Under the pieces are notes generated by a model that worked only from the letters and a program-made list of their open reading frames with translations, was not told where the DNA came from and made no database searches. Below are positions 38,201 to 52,329 of a stretch of 64,000 bases of DNA, piece after piece; within the stretch, counting starts at the first letter, position 1, and each line of letters begins with the position of its first letter. Origin of the DNA: Erigeron canadensis (taxonomy: Eukaryota > Streptophyta > Magnoliopsida > Asterales > Asteraceae); the NCBI RefSeq assembly GCF_010389155.1, contig NC_057761.1, positions 58,216,587 through 58,280,586 on the forward strand, read 5' to 3'. A program made the position numbers and the translations under genes.

Positions 38201-39507
38201 TGGCTCTGGAAGCTAGCCAAGGCTCATGTCCTTGCTCATGATTCCGGCTATCACCAGCTTGTCAGCCACTGGTTGGTTTCTTTTTTGTTTTTTGAATTTA
38301 AGGTGCTATATAAACTTTTAATAGCTATATAAACTTTTATTAAATATGAGCAAGTTAATCTATTTGGGGTCTTATAATTTTGCAGGCTAAGAACTCATTG
38401 TGTTACAGAGCCTTACATAATTGCAACCAATCGACATCTTAGCCAGATGCATCCTATTCAACGACTGCTCATCCCTCATTTCCGGTACACAATGCAAATC
38501 AATGCTTTAGCTCGACTAGCTCTCATTAACGCCGGTGGTATTATAGAGTCAACATTCTCTCCTGGAAAGTATTGTATGCAACTCTGCTCTGATGCATATG
38601 ATCAATTGTGGCGTTTTGATCACGAGGCACTTCCAGCTGATTTAATCAGCAGGTAATTAACTTTATGCATACTACTACTAAAAGAGATACATTTACATTA
38701 ATTGAAATTACTATACAAACATTTAATTTGTTACATGGTATTTGTAGGGGCATGGCTGTTGAAGATCCGTCTGCACCACATGGCATAAAACTAGCAATCG
38801 AAGACTATCCCTTTGCAAACGATGGTCTTCTTGTTTTTGATGCCATCAAACAATGGGCAACTTCTTACGTCAACCACTACTACCCACAAGCGAATAAAGT
38901 GGAGTCTGATGAAGAGCTTCAAGCATGGTGGGATGAAATTCGCACGGTTGGACATGGAGACAAGAAAGACGAACCGTGGTGGCCACAACTCAAAACACAA
39001 GATGATTTAATTGAAATTGTGTCCACCATCATGTGGGTGACATCTGGGCATCATTCTGCAGTTAACTTTGGTCAATACGATTTTGCTGGGTATTTCCCAA
39101 ACAGGCCAACCATTTCCAGAACCAAAATGCCCGACGATGAACCAACAGAGGAAGAGTGGCAGTCATTCATAAAACGACCTGAGAACGCATTGTTAGAATG
39201 TTTCCCTTCCCAAATCCAAGCTACCCAAGTTATGTCTGTTTTAGATGTGCTGTCAAGTCACTCACCTGATGAGGAGTACATTGGTAAAAATATTGAGGCC
39301 GCGTGGGAGGCAGAGCCTGCAATAAAAGCAGCATTTGAGAAGTTCCGAAGTAGATTGAATGAGCTAGAAGGCATTATAGACTCGAGGAACGCCGATCTTA
39401 ATTTGAAGAACCGAAGTGGTGCAGGGTTGGTTCCATACCAGCTTCTCAAGCCTTATTCCGGAAAGGGGGTTACCGGAATGGGTGTTCCAAACAGCATATC
39501 CATCTAG
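35201..39507 (+). CDS. Lipoxygenase B, LOX2-type (linoleate 13S-lipoxygenase, chloroplastic)
   Basis: Nine exons: join 35201-35573, 36097-36356, 36459-36696, 36808-37125, 37285-37370, 37731-37841, 37970-38271, 38386-38652, 38748-39507, giving 904 residues. The first about 65 residues are rich in Ser, Thr, Pro and His and low in acids, as in plastid transit peptides. Then come the PLAT/C2-like barrel (KGVITIQ to [18 protein letters not shown]) and the catalytic domain. Predicted iron ligands: His552, His557, His754, Asn758, Ile904. It has compact introns, a clear TATA box and a short leader, and nothing broken, so it looks fully functional. Exon lengths 86, 111, 302, 267 and 760 equal those of copy C, making B and C the closest pair. 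Expected role: 13-hydroperoxidation of C18 fatty acids in plastids. Confidence 0.94.
37423..37625. repeat. Decayed Stowaway-like MITE in intron 5 of lipoxygenase B
   Basis: CCTCTGTCCCAATTTATAAAAG then TTTTGACTTTTGAAGTCA resembles the left end of the Stowaway copy at 13767, and a mirrored AAAGTCAAATATGAAAAATAG ends the segment. The right terminal repeat is degraded. Non-coding. Confidence 0.4.
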
Positions 39508-39979
39508 TTAGTTAATTTAATTGTTTGGCTTAATTTGGTCCAATATCATTAGTCGAATAATTGTCAAGATTTGTCTGGTAATCAATAAGGTAATCACTCC
39601 ATGGTTGTGTTGTCTTTATTTTATCTGTTGGAATAAGTTCATTTTCTTTTTTAAATTGAATAATAAGATCATCTTATGTTTGTTTTATCAAGTATTCTGA
39701 TCAGTATGAAATCATATACGAGTAGTATACTTATTTAAGTTTAACTCAAACCTCTTGATCAAACGCCTTTTGTATCTAAAAACATTTTTATAATTCTAAT
39801 GATGAATTGAAGCTCAATATTCTCCATTACTTTTTCCAAATAACGTCCATCCACACTTATTGAGTTCATCTTGACCATGTAAGTTGTTTTTCGTTTGCTT
39901 TTTATGATCGAGGGATCAAATTCAAGTGTCGACAATTTTGTTAACAATTGATATAGAAAATATGAGATTCACATTAGAC

Positions 39980-40528
39980 TGTAAGGCTTATACAACCTTT
40001 AATACGAGAGAGAAATAAAAGACTACATTGTGAATGATTATTATTGTTTTTATTCATAAGAAACGGGGTTACAATTTATAAGACAAAACGAAGCTAAATA
40101 AGGAAACAAATAAAGTTTAATCTTCTGCATATCTTTACTTGGAGTGTTGTCCAAGTTGATATCTTTTTATTATGGGAAATGATGATTTCTTTATATCCCT
40201 GCAATCTTCTCATTCTAACAACTTTATCCTTTTTCGATTCATATAACAAAAGCCCGACTTAATGACAATTGGTCTTTCAAAACATGTTTACCTCTATTCG
40301 CGAGCAGGCCCAATAACCATCGGCCCATAAAATCTATTTGAAATGTAAGCCCAAGAATAGGAGGTCCACCATAAGATAAGCTACCACATAGGCACATATG
40401 ATATTGACTTTCAACTCATATGATATGACCCCATGACTTGGCAACTCTGGATTGGTTTTCAATACATTTAACCAACTAAGCCAGTCTATTCTCATAGACA
40501 TATTCAACGATCCGACCCGGGTAGACAC
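39980..40528 (-). mobile_element. Possible solo LTR of a retrotransposon
   Basis: The ~549-bp block is flanked by TAGAC on both sides (39975-39979 and 40529-40533), the right size for an LTR element duplication. Its left edge reads TGTAAGG and its right edge GTAGACAC, so one end misses the canonical TG...CA by a base or two. Read on the minus strand it has a TATAAATTG and later AATAAAA signals, as LTR promoters and poly-A sites do. No internal retrotransposon genes were seen. Confidence 0.4.
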
Positions 40529-40534
40529 TAGACA

Positions 40535-42660
40535 TTGTTAAACCATTTATAATTATTTAATTATCTCTAGATCTATAATTAAAATATTTTCGGCTAATTA
40601 ACATGAACTTGAAACAAATCACGTCAGCGAATTGATAAATCAAGGAGTATTATATTGGAGGGTCGATATATAAATATATCATATATTGTCAGTACGTCTT
40701 GACCTGGTCGGTTTGGTTAAAAATGCATGCTTCAATTTAAAACGAAATTTCCCTAGCTACTAATCAAGTACGTACCGAGCGGTCGGTCCCTTTTACCTCT
40801 CACGAACATCTAACCTTACGTGCAGTGTATTCCCCCATGTGCATGTCATGATCATCATGGCTTTAAATGTCTAAACATAAGGACAATTTTGAATTGTTAT
40901 TAATTACAGTTTTAAATGTATTGAAAGACATGCATGCCCACACGGCATACCCACATGCACAAATTAACAGTAATTTTTGGAGGCCTGATCGATCACAACC
41001 ATATTTAATTTTAAATTGGCCCTTATCCTACAATAAAAATTTCTACAACTATATATATATATATATATATATAATTAGCTAGCCAAAATACACATGCACT
41101 AGCAGTACAGTTATATTAATTATTATGAGTACGTAGTCCATATGATTTTAACTAATTGCGTGTAATGTTAATGAATTAAAATTAAAACAACCGACTCTAA
41201 TAATGTTTGGTATAGATATATAGTGGACAATAATAATTTAGTGGACATATACGTGTTTTCACGATCCTTCGCATAATTAATGTACGTGGCCGGCATGCTT
41301 GCCGTGAGTGTTTACACTAAATTGTATATATGGAAGTAGCATCGAGGAGGACGGACATGCATATTAATTAATTTTCCTATTTCTAGTTCTAGTAACTAGT
41401 GATATATAAAAGCGTATATATAAAGTTCATTTACATGTTTAGACTTAAGAGTAATAGTTCCCAAAATATAGTAGGTCTTGTCATCTACTCAATAATGCTT
41501 TGATTTGGATAACTTAGTTGAATTTGTTCGCAACTGTGGTTACACATCTACTCACACTTTTAATACATCCGGTCCGTCCAATTTTAATTGTTCACTGGTT
41601 AAGTCTTTATCTTTTGACTTTGAGTGTAAAATTTTTTGTTTGTGTTACGAGTATTAATTAGTTGATGAAAGTTATATAAATAAAAAGTATATTTAAAACT
41701 CAATTAATTCATATGTATGTTATATTAAGTGTTATATAGCATAAACAAATATGTTTACATACAAAGTTGAAAGAATAGACTCAAAATATCAAGGAGAAAT
41801 TACTCAAATTAACAAAAGTAAAGGTCCATTTTACAAAATACACATGCTTTTTAAATTAAACTCTTTCATTTAAACAATATACCCGTGAGTTTTTGGTATA
41901 TTTCACACGGATTCCTTCAGCAAATAAATACCCACCACCTGGCATATCCTACTAAAATATAATAATATGTTATATTAAGTGTTATATAACATAAACAAAT
42001 ATATTTACGTTCAAAGTTGAAAAATATACTTAATTAAAAAGTCAAATTAGGATACTTATACAGTATGGACAGATGGAGTAATTCATATTATATCGTTTTG
42101 ATTTTACACCTGTTATTTACAAAGATACATAATGTAGTCACTCGTTACTTAATCCTTACCACATTTTAGCTCCGGTATATACACAAAAAAGTTACTGTAG
42201 ATAGTTTATGGTTTTTTAAAATTTTCGGTATTTTATTTTACTTTGTAAATAATTTGTCTCCTAGATTTCATATTGTTTGTTATCTTTACCATTAATTTTT
42301 GTGTGAACTTGATTTTTTTTTTCTTTCATTTTTTTTCATATCTTATATCTATCTTAATTAGTATGAAACGTATGTGAACGGCATATGCTCAATATATTCA
42401 TGATAAGACCAAAACATTTTTGCTTATCAAATACTTTAAGGTTTTCTAGCTAGATCGCCGGTATATAATAAGTTCAAAGTGGTATACCCCATTTACTATC
42501 CTTAATTTGGTCTCTTCTCTAAAAACAAATCCCATATAGTACCATAATTTTCACATGCATGCAACAATTATTGGTACGAGACTTTTATTATCATAAATAA
42601 AAGGTTAAGAAAATTTTGCTATGTTTTAAACGGGGAAAAAAAACTCTTGGCTCAAAACGT
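40535..42660. other. Intergenic upstream of lipoxygenase C, with MITE remnants
   Basis: No gene is seen. Segments at about 41562-41780 and 41965-42082 carry Stowaway-type phrases (GTCCGTCCAATTTTAATTGT, TATGGACAGATGGAGTA) and the shared TGTTATATTAAGTGTTATAT string. They are broken copies, probably two. An (AT)n run lies at 41050-41073. Confidence 0.4.
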
Positions 42661-42662
42661 AC

Positions 42663-42669
42663 TATAAAA
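42663..42669 (+). promoter_or_regulatory. TATA box of lipoxygenase C
   Basis: TATAAAA is followed by AAACAAG and an A/C-rich leader of about 165 nt to the ATG at 42859. A promoter close to the shortened first exon suggests the short protein is the intended product and not a mis-call. Confidence 0.5.
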
Positions 42670-42858
42670 AGAAACAAGATGTTGTTGTTGAGAACACACA
42701 TAATACCATTCAGCTAGTCTCATCAACTAGTCAATATTCTACCACGTACCACTCTGTGTACACCGTTTACCTTTAATTTCTTCGAACCACCTTGACTTCA
42801 TTACCATTTCCTGCCAACCGTACGTACGTTATCTACTAAAAAAAAGCCGGCCACAACA

Positions 42859-45800
42859 ATGAAAGGCGTCATCATAGTTCAACCAACTGTTAGTGGTGCA
42901 CTTACCAGTGTGACCGTGGATCTTGTTGGAACTGTGGTTGATAGTGTTTCTGGTTTTTTTGGAAAATCCTTCTTGTTGGAGCTTGTAGCTGTCGATCTTG
43001 ATTGTGAGTATCCACAACACGGTTTTTCAGTTTCTTGATCAAATACTAGTTATTTAATTACCTAGACACGATTGGTAATATATTGTACGTGTATATATTT
43101 TTTAGACTTATAAGTACTAGCTAGGGCCGGATTCGGGCATATGCAACACGCGCAAACGAGCAGGGCCCAATGTTTTATAAGGGCCCAAAATTTTTGGTGG
43201 TTCAACCGCGTATATGAATAAACAGAAAAAATATTAGTTATATTTGGCCTATTGGTAATGTTTTTTTTTTTCCCATCAATTCTTCAACACATACGTTCAA
43301 ACCTAGCATAACTAACGTGATTATTGCATAGTTTTTTTCTTTTGTTTTTAATAAACTGGTGGTTATTAATAATCGTATTACCTTTTTTATTTGTCATTAT
43401 TATTCTTACTTTATTTTTAGTTTATCATTATTAAGAAATGATTTTCTTATCACTTTAAATAAACAAAAATAATATCAACAACATCATGGCTTACGTTTTA
43501 GATATTGTTAAAATATGGAGCCTAGGGCCTTTAAAATCCATTAAGTACGTAGAAATTCAAGTAATCATAATAAATTTTGTATTTATAATTAAGTATGGAA
43601 AAATTTAAGTAATCATAACAATTTTCGTACTTGAATGTATATCTTGACAAAAAAGTACTCGTAGTTCACACCTAGAAGTGTAATATAAAAACTTAAATAT
43701 TGTTAAAGTCAATTTAATTATAAAACCAGCAATTGTAAATTATTAACATTTAACCCAAGAGGGGGCCGGCCAACATGAAGATATTGGGTGTTACAAATTA
43801 ATATACGTGCTTTTAATTAAGTGGATACGCGCGTTTGATATCTATTGATGTCGTTTATGAAGTTCTACATAGTTTTCAAGTGTGAATAAATTGATATTTT
43901 TCAACGCACTTTTTTAAAGAAGTAATTAATAAGTGTGAATAGATAAAAAGGTAAAAAAATTAAATTGTTATAATGTAAATTTTAACAACATATATATATA
44001 GATGAGATGTTCGGTTATGCAGACTAAAGGTGTTCAATTTATTTATACATGAAGCTTAGGGAGTTAAAATAAATTGAACTAGTTATTTGCAAGTTGCAAC
44101 ACATGATCAATAATATATATGTCGTCGATTAAACCAACTTAATTTTTACAATATATGTTGTTTTGTATTATAGTGAAAAGTTATGTTGAGAACCCTTTGT
44201 TTTGTGAGAATCTTTGAGAACTTTTCAAATTAAGCCCAACCGATGATTATTCTTTACATGAAAATTGTTTTTTGATTATTTTCTTAATAACTTATGTGTA
44301 ATTTTGAAGTTTATAATTGTGTGGAGGCATGAATTATCACTCGTTATACAATTATGTGGAGATTTGGATTCTTGATCACATGTGCACGAATATTGCTATG
44401 ATTACATGTGATCGACTTGTATACATGTGATCATAGCAATATTCGTGCACATGTGATCAAGAATCCAAATCTCCACATAATTGTATAACGGATGATAATT
44501 CATGCTCCATACAGTTATAAACTTCAAAATTACACATAAGTTATTCAGAAAACAATAAAAAAACAATTTTCGTGTAAAGAACAATGATCGATTGAGCTTG
44601 ATTTGAAAAGTTCTCAAAGGTTCTTGAAAAAAAAAGTTTCTCAAAATAACTTTTAGTCTTGTATTATATATATATATATATCATTTTTAATTTTCTCCAC
44701 TATTATTTAATTAATGAAGCGTCAGGCAAAGAAAAGGAGACTGTGAAGGCGTATGCAAGTTCTGAAGGGTTAGTTGATGATGATGATGGGAATAAGGTGA
44801 ACAAGTACTCATTTGAATTTGAGGTTCCTGATGAATTTGGAAAAATAGGTGCGATTTTGGTAGAGAATGAGCTTCACAAAGAGGTGTACATCAAGAATAT
44901 TGTTCTTGGTGACGGCGATGTCACTTTTACTTGTGAATCTTGGGTCCATTCCAAGTTTGACAACCCTGATAAAAGAATCTTTTTTAGCAACAAGGTTCGT
45001 TAATTACTTTAATTATATGTGCATGTGCATGTGCATGTGCATGTCTTCTGATTTCATATATTTATTTTGTTGGTTGTTTAATTTGCATGAAACAGTCTTA
45101 TCTGCCATCAGAAACACCACAGGGGCTGAAATCGCTTAGACAAAAAGATCTCGAGTCTCTTAGAGGAAATGGTGAAGGAGAGCGCAAATCATATGAGAGG
45201 ATTTACGATTACGACACATATAATGATATTGGTGATCCAGACGCTAACTCGGATCTGGCTCGGCCAGTGCTTGGTGGAAAGAAACATCCTTACCCTAGGC
45301 GTTGCCGAACTGGTCGCAAAATGTCCTCCACTGGTACGATCGCCTCTTTTTTGTATATCATTCATTTCATTTCCAAGTTCGTTATTAATTTACCCTCTTT
45401 TTTTTTTCTTCCAAAGCTATGTATTTTCGATCGGTTTCTACATGGTTGTGTTCTTTTTATATTTACTCACATAAATATTAGGGGTGTAAAAAATGAACCA
45501 GAATACCGTTCCGCACCGCATGATCCAAAACCCAAAAACCGAAAACCAAAAAAACCAAAAACCGAAAACCAAAAAAACCAAAAACCAAAAACCAAAAAAC
45601 CAACGTATAACAGTTCGGTTACGGTTTTTAATATTCACTACCCGTGGTTAACCGAACCAAATGTTGATATATGCCTACATATAACCATATATATGTATAT
45701 TTACACGTTAGCACAACTATATGCAAACCGAAAAATATGTTTGAATTCAAGGCCTTTTGACCCTTGATTAATCAACTAGTACGTTTTTTCCACTTTTTTA

Positions 45801-48656
45801 TAACATCCACATCCGGAATGTGTCTACAACAATACATCAAGTTTGGAAATCATGGACTATATATATATGTCCACGAGCACCTGCAAAGTCCGGGTACTCA
45901 AACCCAGACCATAGCAAGCTATTAGCTTAATTAGGTGTGGAAAACCGGGTGTATGCATAATCTAGGTTTTGGGTAATCAAGTATATATATGGTTGCAAAC
46001 ACAGTCCAGGTTTGAGAAATCTAGACATGACTGGTTCTATCAAATAGTTCTGATGATTTCTCCCCCATATTTGTTTAATTAAAATAAAAAAACCCCCCAC
46101 CTCTCTATCAAAATAGATATTATGATTGCTAACATTTATACATTCTAATGATAATATAAAATTTACATATGTTATTTTTGCGACGATTAAATGAGGTTTG
46201 GTGATTTTTTATAGAACCTTGGACGGAGTCAAGAACTACTCTCCCTTTCTATGTGCCAAGAGATGAAGATTTCTCTGAGATAAAGCAGGTATCATTCGGA
46301 GCGAGGACATTGTACTCTGTATTGCATGGAGTTTTACCAATGCTAGACTCGGCGTTGAAGGATAAGGACAAAGGGTTCTCAGTATTCAGAGATATCGAGT
46401 CACTTTATGTAGAAGGGGTTGATATTGATCCGCCTTCTAGCAATGGGTTTCTAAGCGTATTACCAAGATTTATCAAAACTGTTACAAGTACTACGAAAAC
46501 TGTATTGCAGTTCGAGACTCCTCGAATCAAAGACAGTAAGCAAAACAACCCACTTGTGCAACTACGCTTGATATTATTTTTCTTAAAAAAGCTTAATGTG
46601 GTATTTGATGTTTGTAAATACAGGGGACTCTTTTTCTTGGTTTCGTGATGAAGAATTTTGTCGACAAACACTTGCTGGTGTTAATCCATATAGCATTCAG
46701 TTGGTCACGGTGTGTAGTTAATAAAGAAACTTCAGTTCTTGCATTAAAACTTAAAATCTTAAATTATGAAGCCAGTAGTACTAATTATCTTTCTAACAAG
46801 TTGAAAACAGTTAAGCTTAATGAGTACTACTTAGTTAAGTATAGTACAATGTTCTTTTACAAATGAATTATTATTGCATCATCTAGCTAATCCTATGGTG
46901 TCTATATATTTAGCAATGGCCGTTGAAAAGCAAACTAGACCCTGAAGTTTACGGACCAGCTGAATCAGCAATTACCAAAGAAATTGTAGAGCAAGAGATA
47001 AGAGGTTTCATGACTCTTGAGGAGGTAATCAAAAGTTATCTTTCACTCCTTGTTTCTTACTGTAAGAAAAATAATAATAAAAAGTTTCTTTTAACCATGT
47101 TTGCGGTTGCAGGCGTTGGAACAAAAGAAACTATTCATGTTGGATTACCATGATCTATTATTACCATATGTTAATAAAGTAAGAGAGATTGAAGGGACAC
47201 CCCTTTATGGTTCAAGGACATTGATGTTCCTCACACCTACAGGAACATTGAGACCATTAGCCATTGAGTTGACTCGTCCACCAAACGATGTGAAACCACA
47301 ATGGAAGCACGTGTACGTCCCATGTTGGGATGCCACAGGCGCCTGGCTCTGGAAGCTAGCCAAGGCTCATGTCCTGGCTCATGATTCTGGCTATCACCAG
47401 CTTGTCAGCCACTGGTTGGTTACTTGTTTTTCCTGCTTCATATTCATGACCCTCTGATTTACACCATTGAAACCTCAAATGTAGTGGAGTATTCCTACTT
47501 ATTCAACTATATGGTTCTCAATTTTGCAGGCTAAGAACTCACTGTGTCACTGAGCCTTACATTATTGCTACCAACCGTCATCTTAGCAAAATGCACCCTA
47601 TTCAGAGATTATTGTGTCCTCATCTTCGATACACAATGGAGATTAACGGTCTAGCCCGGCTGGCCCTCATTAACGCGGGTGGTATTATTGAGACAGCTTT
47701 CTCTCCTGGAAAGTATTCAATGCAACTTTCCTCGGATGCATATGATCAACAATGGCGCTTTGATCATGAGGCCCTTCCATCTGACCTGATTAGCAGGTAT
47801 GTTTTCTAGCATATATATGTGGAACCAACTTTAAAAAGAAGTAGACTGCCCATCTCATTCTTAGATAGGCACAATTCTAACATACATAATCAACAGGGGA
47901 ATGGCTGTTGAAGATGAAAATGCACCACATGGTGTAAAACTAACTATTGAGGACTACCCATTTGCCAATGATGGTTTACTTCTTTGGGATGCCATCAAAC
48001 AATGGTCTACATCATATGTCAACCACTACTACTCACAACCAAACCTTGTAGAATCTGATGAAGAACTTCAAGCATGGTGGACCGAAATTCGAACTGTTGG
48101 GCATGGAGACAAGAAGGATGAACCATGGTGGCCGCAACTCAAAACGCAGCAAGATTTGATTGGAGTCGTCTCAACTATCATGTGGGTTTGTTCTGGCCAT
48201 CATTCAGCAGTCAACTTCGGCCAATATGATTTTGCTGGATTTTTTCCCAACATGCCTACCATTGCAAGAACTAAAATGCCTGACGAAGATCCAACTGATG
48301 AAGAATGGCAAGAATTCATAAAGAAACCCGAGGATGTGTTATTGAATTGCTTCCCTACTCAGGTTCAAGCTACAAAGGTGATGTCAATTTTGGATGTTTT
48401 ATCAAGTCATTCACTTGATGAAGAGTACATTGGTGCCAATATGGAGGCGGCATGGGAGGCAGAACCAGCTATAAAATTTGCATTTGAAGAGTTCAGCGGA
48501 AAACTCAAGGAGCTTGAAGGTATCATAGATTCAAGGAACCAAGATCCAAATTTGAGGAATAGAACTGGTGCAGGGCTGGTGTACTATCAACTTCTCAAAC
48601 CATTTTCTGGACCAGGGGTGACTGGTAAAGGTGTTCCATATAGCATCTCCATCTAA
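42859..48656 (+). CDS. Lipoxygenase C, LOX2-type, lacking the plastid transit peptide
   Basis: Nine exons: join 42859-43003, 44720-44994, 45096-45333, 46215-46535, 46624-46709, 46914-47024, 47113-47414, 47530-47796, 47897-48656, giving 834 residues. The catalytic domain is intact, with predicted iron ligands His482, His487, His684, Asn688 and Ile834. Exon 1 has only 145 nt against 373 in B: the protein begins MKGVIIVQ, right where B reads VKGVITIQ, so a start codon sits at an ancestral Val position. The reading frame is open upstream only to a TGA at 42793 and still encodes KPATT, matching KATT in B, so homology reaches a few codons before the ATG. The C-terminus reads KGVPYSISI. Inferred: a 13-lipoxygenase that lost its import signal and may act in the cytosol, or a gene whose 5' part was deleted. 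Intron 1 (1.7 kb) holds a fold-back element and intron 3 a hAT-like remnant. Confidence 0.88.
44173..44658. mobile_element. Fold-back Mutator-like MITE in intron 1 of lipoxygenase C
   Basis: A 486-bp element consists of two arms of about 235 bp that are almost exact reverse complements, with the turn near 44415 (ACATGTGATCGACTTGTATACATGT). It is flanked by a 10-bp duplication TTGTATTATA (44163-44172 and 44659-44668), close to the 9-bp size of Mutator-type elements. The ends pair as AAAAGTTAT...ATAACTTTT. An RNA copy of this intron would form a very long hairpin. The frame on its minus strand (80 codons) is not a gene. Confidence 0.8.
45478..45760. repeat. hAT-like remnant in intron 3 of lipoxygenase C
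   Basis: It starts TTAGGGGTGTAAAAAATGAACC, like the left end of the hAT element at 14433, and runs into a low-complexity array of AAACCGAAAACCAAAAAAACC units, then CGGTTACGGTTTTTAA. No right terminal repeat or target duplication was found. The long open frames here come from the low-complexity array. Confidence 0.45.
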
Positions 48657-48975
48657 TTAGTTTAATTCGAGTTTAATATAAAACAATCCCTAATTAAGTA
48701 CTAGTAATATATGAAGAATGTAATCAATCAACTCTTATTTATCGGATGTTTGTTTAAGTACTCTACTAATAATTGTAGACTTTGATGTTTGTTATTAAGA
48801 TTAAAACTTCATACTCTGTGGTTATGTAGCCAAATAAAACAGAGGATTCATTCATTAATTATTGATAATTTTTAATGGTAAAATGCAACATGATTTCCAT
48901 CTCTTATTAAAAGAGAAGTTACAAAGAAAATAATAGTTCTCCATATGGTTAGATAATAGTCTATCTTTTCACTTT
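48657..48975. other. Shared 3' region between convergent genes
   Basis: These 319 bp hold the 3' UTRs of lipoxygenase C (plus) and the beta-glucosidase (minus). Poly-A-like AATAAA signals occur on the plus strand near 48834 (CCAAATAAAACAG). Overlapping transcripts are possible. Confidence 0.5.
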
Positions 48976-52228
<3,253 letters not shown>

Positions 52229-52315
52229 GCTTAATTACTTTTTTTAGGATGTCAAATCTCCTTAAATTAGCAATTATATAACGTTTTTATAGTCCGCGAA
52301 AAACAAAGTTCCTCG

Positions 52316-52324
52316 TATTTATAG
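52316..52324 (-). promoter_or_regulatory. TATA box of the beta-glucosidase gene
   Basis: On the minus strand CTATAAATA lies about 90 bp before the start codon at 52228, predicting a leader of about 60 nt. Confidence 0.55.
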
Positions 52325-52329
52325 AACGT

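Noticed and set aside
43120..43560. GC-richer segment in lipoxygenase C intron 1 starting GGGCCGGATTCGGGCATATG
   Set aside because: It resembles a transposon fragment, but no terminal repeats or target duplication could be found, so it is not called.
44402..44644. 80-codon minus-strand frame
   Set aside because: It is one arm of the fold-back transposon.
45087..45767. 226-codon frame that extends lipoxygenase C exon 3
   Set aside because: The extension is intron read-through into a low-complexity AAACCGAAAACC array; the donor at 45333/45334 and exon length match copy B.
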